DNA from: Gammaproteobacteria bacterium
GTDB taxonomy: Bacteria; Pseudomonadota; Gammaproteobacteria; GRL18
Direction: 5' to 3'
Length of the DNA stretch: 16,795 bases
Assembly: GCA_028571885.1 (NCBI GenBank)
Contig: JAPVVU010000019.1
Location: 1-16,795 of the forward strand
Both the position numbers and the translations under genes were made by a program. Of this stretch, positions 14,967-16,795 are shown one piece after another. The notes beneath the pieces are model-generated. The model saw nothing but the letters and a program-made list of their open reading frames with translations. It was not told where the DNA came from and ran no database searches. Within the stretch, counting starts at the first letter, position 1, and every line of letters begins with the position of its first letter.

Positions 14967-15743
14967 TTATAGATCTCTATCATAAGTCATGATGAGCGGG
15001 GCATGATCAGAAAAGCGTTGCTCTTTGTATATTGAAGTGGACTTCAGTAATGGCACAAGTGTGGGGGAAATAACCTGATAATCAATACGCCATCCGGTAT
15101 TATTTGCCCAGGCCTGGCCTCTATTTGACCACCAGGTATACTGATGTTCTTCTTTATTGAGAACCCGAAAAGCATCACAAAGACCAATCTCATTACCAAA
15201 GAGCTTATCCAGCCAGGCGCGTTCTTCAGGGAGGCAGCCGGAACGCTTTTTGTTGCCATTGAAGTTTTTGATATCAATTTTTTTATGGACAATATTCCAG
15301 TCACCGCAAACAATATATTGCCGATCACTCTGGGCCATCTCTTTGAGCAGAGGGCTTATCTGGTCTAAAAATTCCATCTTTAATAACTGACGATCATCCT
15401 TAGAAGAGCCTGAAGGCAGATAGAGAGAGGCAATACTCAAATCACCGAAATCAGCCTGAATATAACGGCCTTCTGTATCAGCGACATCCCAGCCCAGTCC
15501 TGAGGTGATAAAATCGGGTTCTTTTTTAGAATAGATTGCAGTACCGCTATAACCTTTTTTCTCGGCATCAAAAAAATATCGAAAATAGCCAGGCGGGGAA
15601 AAAACAGGTGCATCCAGCTGATCAAGCTGAGCCTTGGTTTCCTGAATACAAACTACATCCGGTGATTCTTCCAGCATCCATTCAAAAAAACCTTTTTTTG
15701 CCGCAGCACGTATACCATTTAGATTCGCAGAAATAACTTTCAT
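14967..15743 (-). CDS. xthA: Exodeoxyribonuclease III (AP endonuclease)
   Basis: A 258-residue endonuclease/exonuclease/phosphatase-fold enzyme acting at abasic sites and on 3' ends in base excision repair. All catalytic residues of the ExoIII family are present: Asn8, Glu35 in QETKAQ, Tyr108, Asp148 and Asn150 in GDWNIVH, Asp221 in WRIDYQ, and Asp246-His247 in SDHAPL. Length and several segments (GRYIQADF, LPSGSSKDD, PEERAWLD, FGN) resemble the Pseudomonas Crc protein, an ExoIII relative that lost catalysis, and the position divergent from pyrE matches crc. The intact active site argues for a nuclease, not a Crc regulator. It is followed on the same strand by the TauE-like gene. Confidence 0.94.
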   Translation of the reverse strand: MKVISANLNGIRAAAKKGFFEWMLEESPDVVCIQETKAQLDQLDAPVFSPPGYFRYFFDAEKKGYSGTAIYSKKEPDFITSGLGWDVADTEGRYIQADFGDLSIASLYLPSGSSKDDRQLLKMEFLDQISPLLKEMAQSDRQYIVCGDWNIVHKKIDIKNFNGNKKRSGCLPEERAWLDKLFGNEIGLCDAFRVLNKEEHQYTWWSNRGQAWANNTGWRIDYQVISPTLVPLLKSTSIYKEQRFSDHAPLIMTYDRDL

Positions 15744-15819
15744 AATATCTTTTATTGATGACTCTTACTTGTAACTGATGTCTGTAAAAAAGCAGCCACT
15801 ATTGTAACTTAATCTGAGG

Positions 15820-15825
15820 TATAAT
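15820..15825 (+). promoter_or_regulatory. -10 box upstream of pyrE
   Basis: TATAAT lies 81 bp before the chosen pyrE start. No good -35 match occurs at 16-18 bp (TTGTAA at ~15803 is too close). The leader contains a small CCCG/CGGG hairpin around 15841-15857; no T-rich attenuator follows it, so attenuation as in E. coli pyrE is not evident. Confidence 0.35.
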
Positions 15826-15906
15826 TCATTTACTCGTGAACCCGTCACAGCACCGGGCTGATAAAGTGCAGTGCAGAGAAATTATTTAGATAAAACAGGC
15901 CAGAAA

Positions 15907-16548
15907 ATGCAAGATTACCAACGTGCTTTTATTGAATTTGCCATTAGCAAAGGCGTGCTTCGATTTGGAGAATTCACTCTGAAATCCGGGCGCATCAGTC
16001 CTTACTTTTTCAATAGTGGTCTTTTTGATACGGGCGGCTCTTTGGCAAAATTAGGTCGTTTTTACGCCAGTGCTCTGGTGGCTAATGAAATTGACTTTGA
16101 CATGCTCTTTGGCCCGGCCTATAAAGGCATCCCCCTGGCATCAACCTGTGCCATCGCCCTGGCTGATGAGCATGGCAGAGATTTACCCTATAGTTTCAAT
16201 CGTAAGGAAGCCAAAGATCATGGCGAAGGCGGTACTATTGTCGGTTCTGCTCTTAAAGGTAAGGTAATGATCATTGATGACGTGATTTCTGCAGGTACTT
16301 CCGTTCGAGAGTCAATTGATCTCATCAATCAGGCCAATGCCACACCAGCAGGTGTAGTGATAGCATTGGATCGTCAGGAGTTGGGCAAGGGTGATGTTTC
16401 AGCCATTGCTGAAATAGAAAAAAATTATAATATACCCGTGACCAGTATCATAAAACTGGAACACCTTATTTTATTCCTGCAGGACAATACCGATATGGCA
16501 CAATATTACGATAAAGTTCAGGCGTATCGGGAACGTTATGGTGCTTAA
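15907..16548 (+). CDS. pyrE: Orotate phosphoribosyltransferase
   Basis: A 213-residue cytoplasmic enzyme, the same length as E. coli PyrE, that joins orotate and PRPP to make OMP in pyrimidine synthesis. Landmarks: FTLKSGRISPYFFNSGLF (23-40), FGPAYKGIPLAS (68-79), the mobile catalytic loop RKEAKDHGEGG (99-109, with Lys103), and the PRPP-binding IIDDVISAGT (122-131). The ATG at 15907 is preferred over the in-frame GTG at 15871: it begins MQDYQRAFIEFA, which aligns with the normal N-terminus, while the extra 12 residues have no counterpart. It is divergent from the exonuclease III gene. Confidence 0.97.
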   Translation: MQDYQRAFIEFAISKGVLRFGEFTLKSGRISPYFFNSGLFDTGGSLAKLGRFYASALVANEIDFDMLFGPAYKGIPLASTCAIALADEHGRDLPYSFNRKEAKDHGEGGTIVGSALKGKVMIIDDVISAGTSVRESIDLINQANATPAGVVIALDRQELGKGDVSAIAEIEKNYNIPVTSIIKLEHLILFLQDNTDMAQYYDKVQAYRERYGA

Positions 16549-16795
16549 GGAGGGTGTTATAAAAGTGCTTTGGTAACAAATGTAGAAATTTGAAAATTAA
16601 TGATTTTTACTAAAAAATAGTATCACTGAGCTGTTTTTCACAAGCTCAATCCCCCATTTAGGCTTATATGTTTAATACCGTTTTGAGCACAAACCAGTTA
16701 TTACTATGACAGGTCAAAATTAGTAGTTTCGTCCCAAAGCCGCATAATTAGCATTTCCTTATTTAATTGCCAGAGCTACATAGCAGCAATTTCAT
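16549..16795. other. Region without a recognisable gene
   Basis: No long open frame was found on either strand. A 5-bp hairpin GAGCT/AGCTC (16629-16633 with 16644-16648) might end the pyrE transcript but has no T-run on that strand. On the minus strand a short frame MRLWDETTNFDLS follows an AAGGAAA ribosome-like site near the right edge. It is too short to assign and may be a remnant of something outside the window. Confidence 0.4.

Noticed and set aside
15871..15906. GTG start giving pyrE twelve extra residues
   Set aside because: The ATG at 15907 gives exactly 213 residues and the normal family N-terminus; the extension has no family match.

Overview
The window is an AT-rich stretch of gammaproteobacterial chromosome, mostly housekeeping genes. 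This placement rests on the gene set: ComM/YifB, TypA/BipA, a QmcA–NfeD pair, a DUF4426 lipoprotein-like secreted protein, a Crc-sized exonuclease III divergent from pyrE (the arrangement pseudomonads have at crc–pyrE), and an LpxL-type lipid A acyltransferase. Genus cannot be told from sequence reading alone. There is no rRNA, tRNA, CRISPR array, complete insertion sequence or prophage.

Layout. (1) 1–2641: the 3' end of a YfiR-type periplasmic protein overlaps, by ATGA, a CHASE8-like hybrid histidine kinase (HisKA, HATPase, receiver, HPt). (2) 2786–4327: comM. (3) 4381–6379: a membrane pair, DUF2157 protein then GDYXXLXY protein, with overlapping ends. (4) 6380–7002: a gene-free gap between convergent genes, filled by a roughly 496-bp imperfect palindrome. 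It is made of two inverted copies of a repeat unit, each holding its own stem-loop. (5) 7003–8700, minus strand: a TtcA-like tRNA thiolase whose start is unclear, followed by a lipid A acyltransferase. (6) 8857–10371: qmcA and an NfeD/YbbJ partner, separated by two hairpins. (7) 10472–11347, minus: a CheW protein with a zinc-binding CZB domain inserted into it, with a possible sigma-28 promoter. (8) 11641–13467: typA/bipA behind a long structured leader. (9) 13631–14071: DUF4426 protein. (10) 14128–15743, minus: exonuclease III then a TauE/SafE-like (COG2836) membrane protein. (11) 15907–16548: pyrE, then about 250 bp without a recognisable gene.

Two parts of the window stand out. The first is the palindromic element at 6445–6940. 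Its two units share a perfectly conserved 49-bp core, yet the stem arms around that core are unrelated in sequence between units while still pairing within each unit. This looks like selection on structure, or a mobile intergenic repeat with replaceable arms. The second is a pair of in-frame, low-complexity tandem repeats in two unrelated genes (the kinase linker at 2180–2269 and the TauE-like loop at 14695–14802). Both are built on the same DNA core, GCTNATGGCTCTTT. They suggest a short repeat that expands inside coding sequence wherever an extra hydrophilic loop is tolerated.

Signalling is a second theme. The YfiR tail in front of a CHASE8-like kinase suggests the periplasmic YfiR repression module, best known for controlling the diguanylate cyclase YfiN, wired here to a phosphorelay. 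The CheW–CZB protein would link zinc or oxidant sensing to the chemotaxis array.
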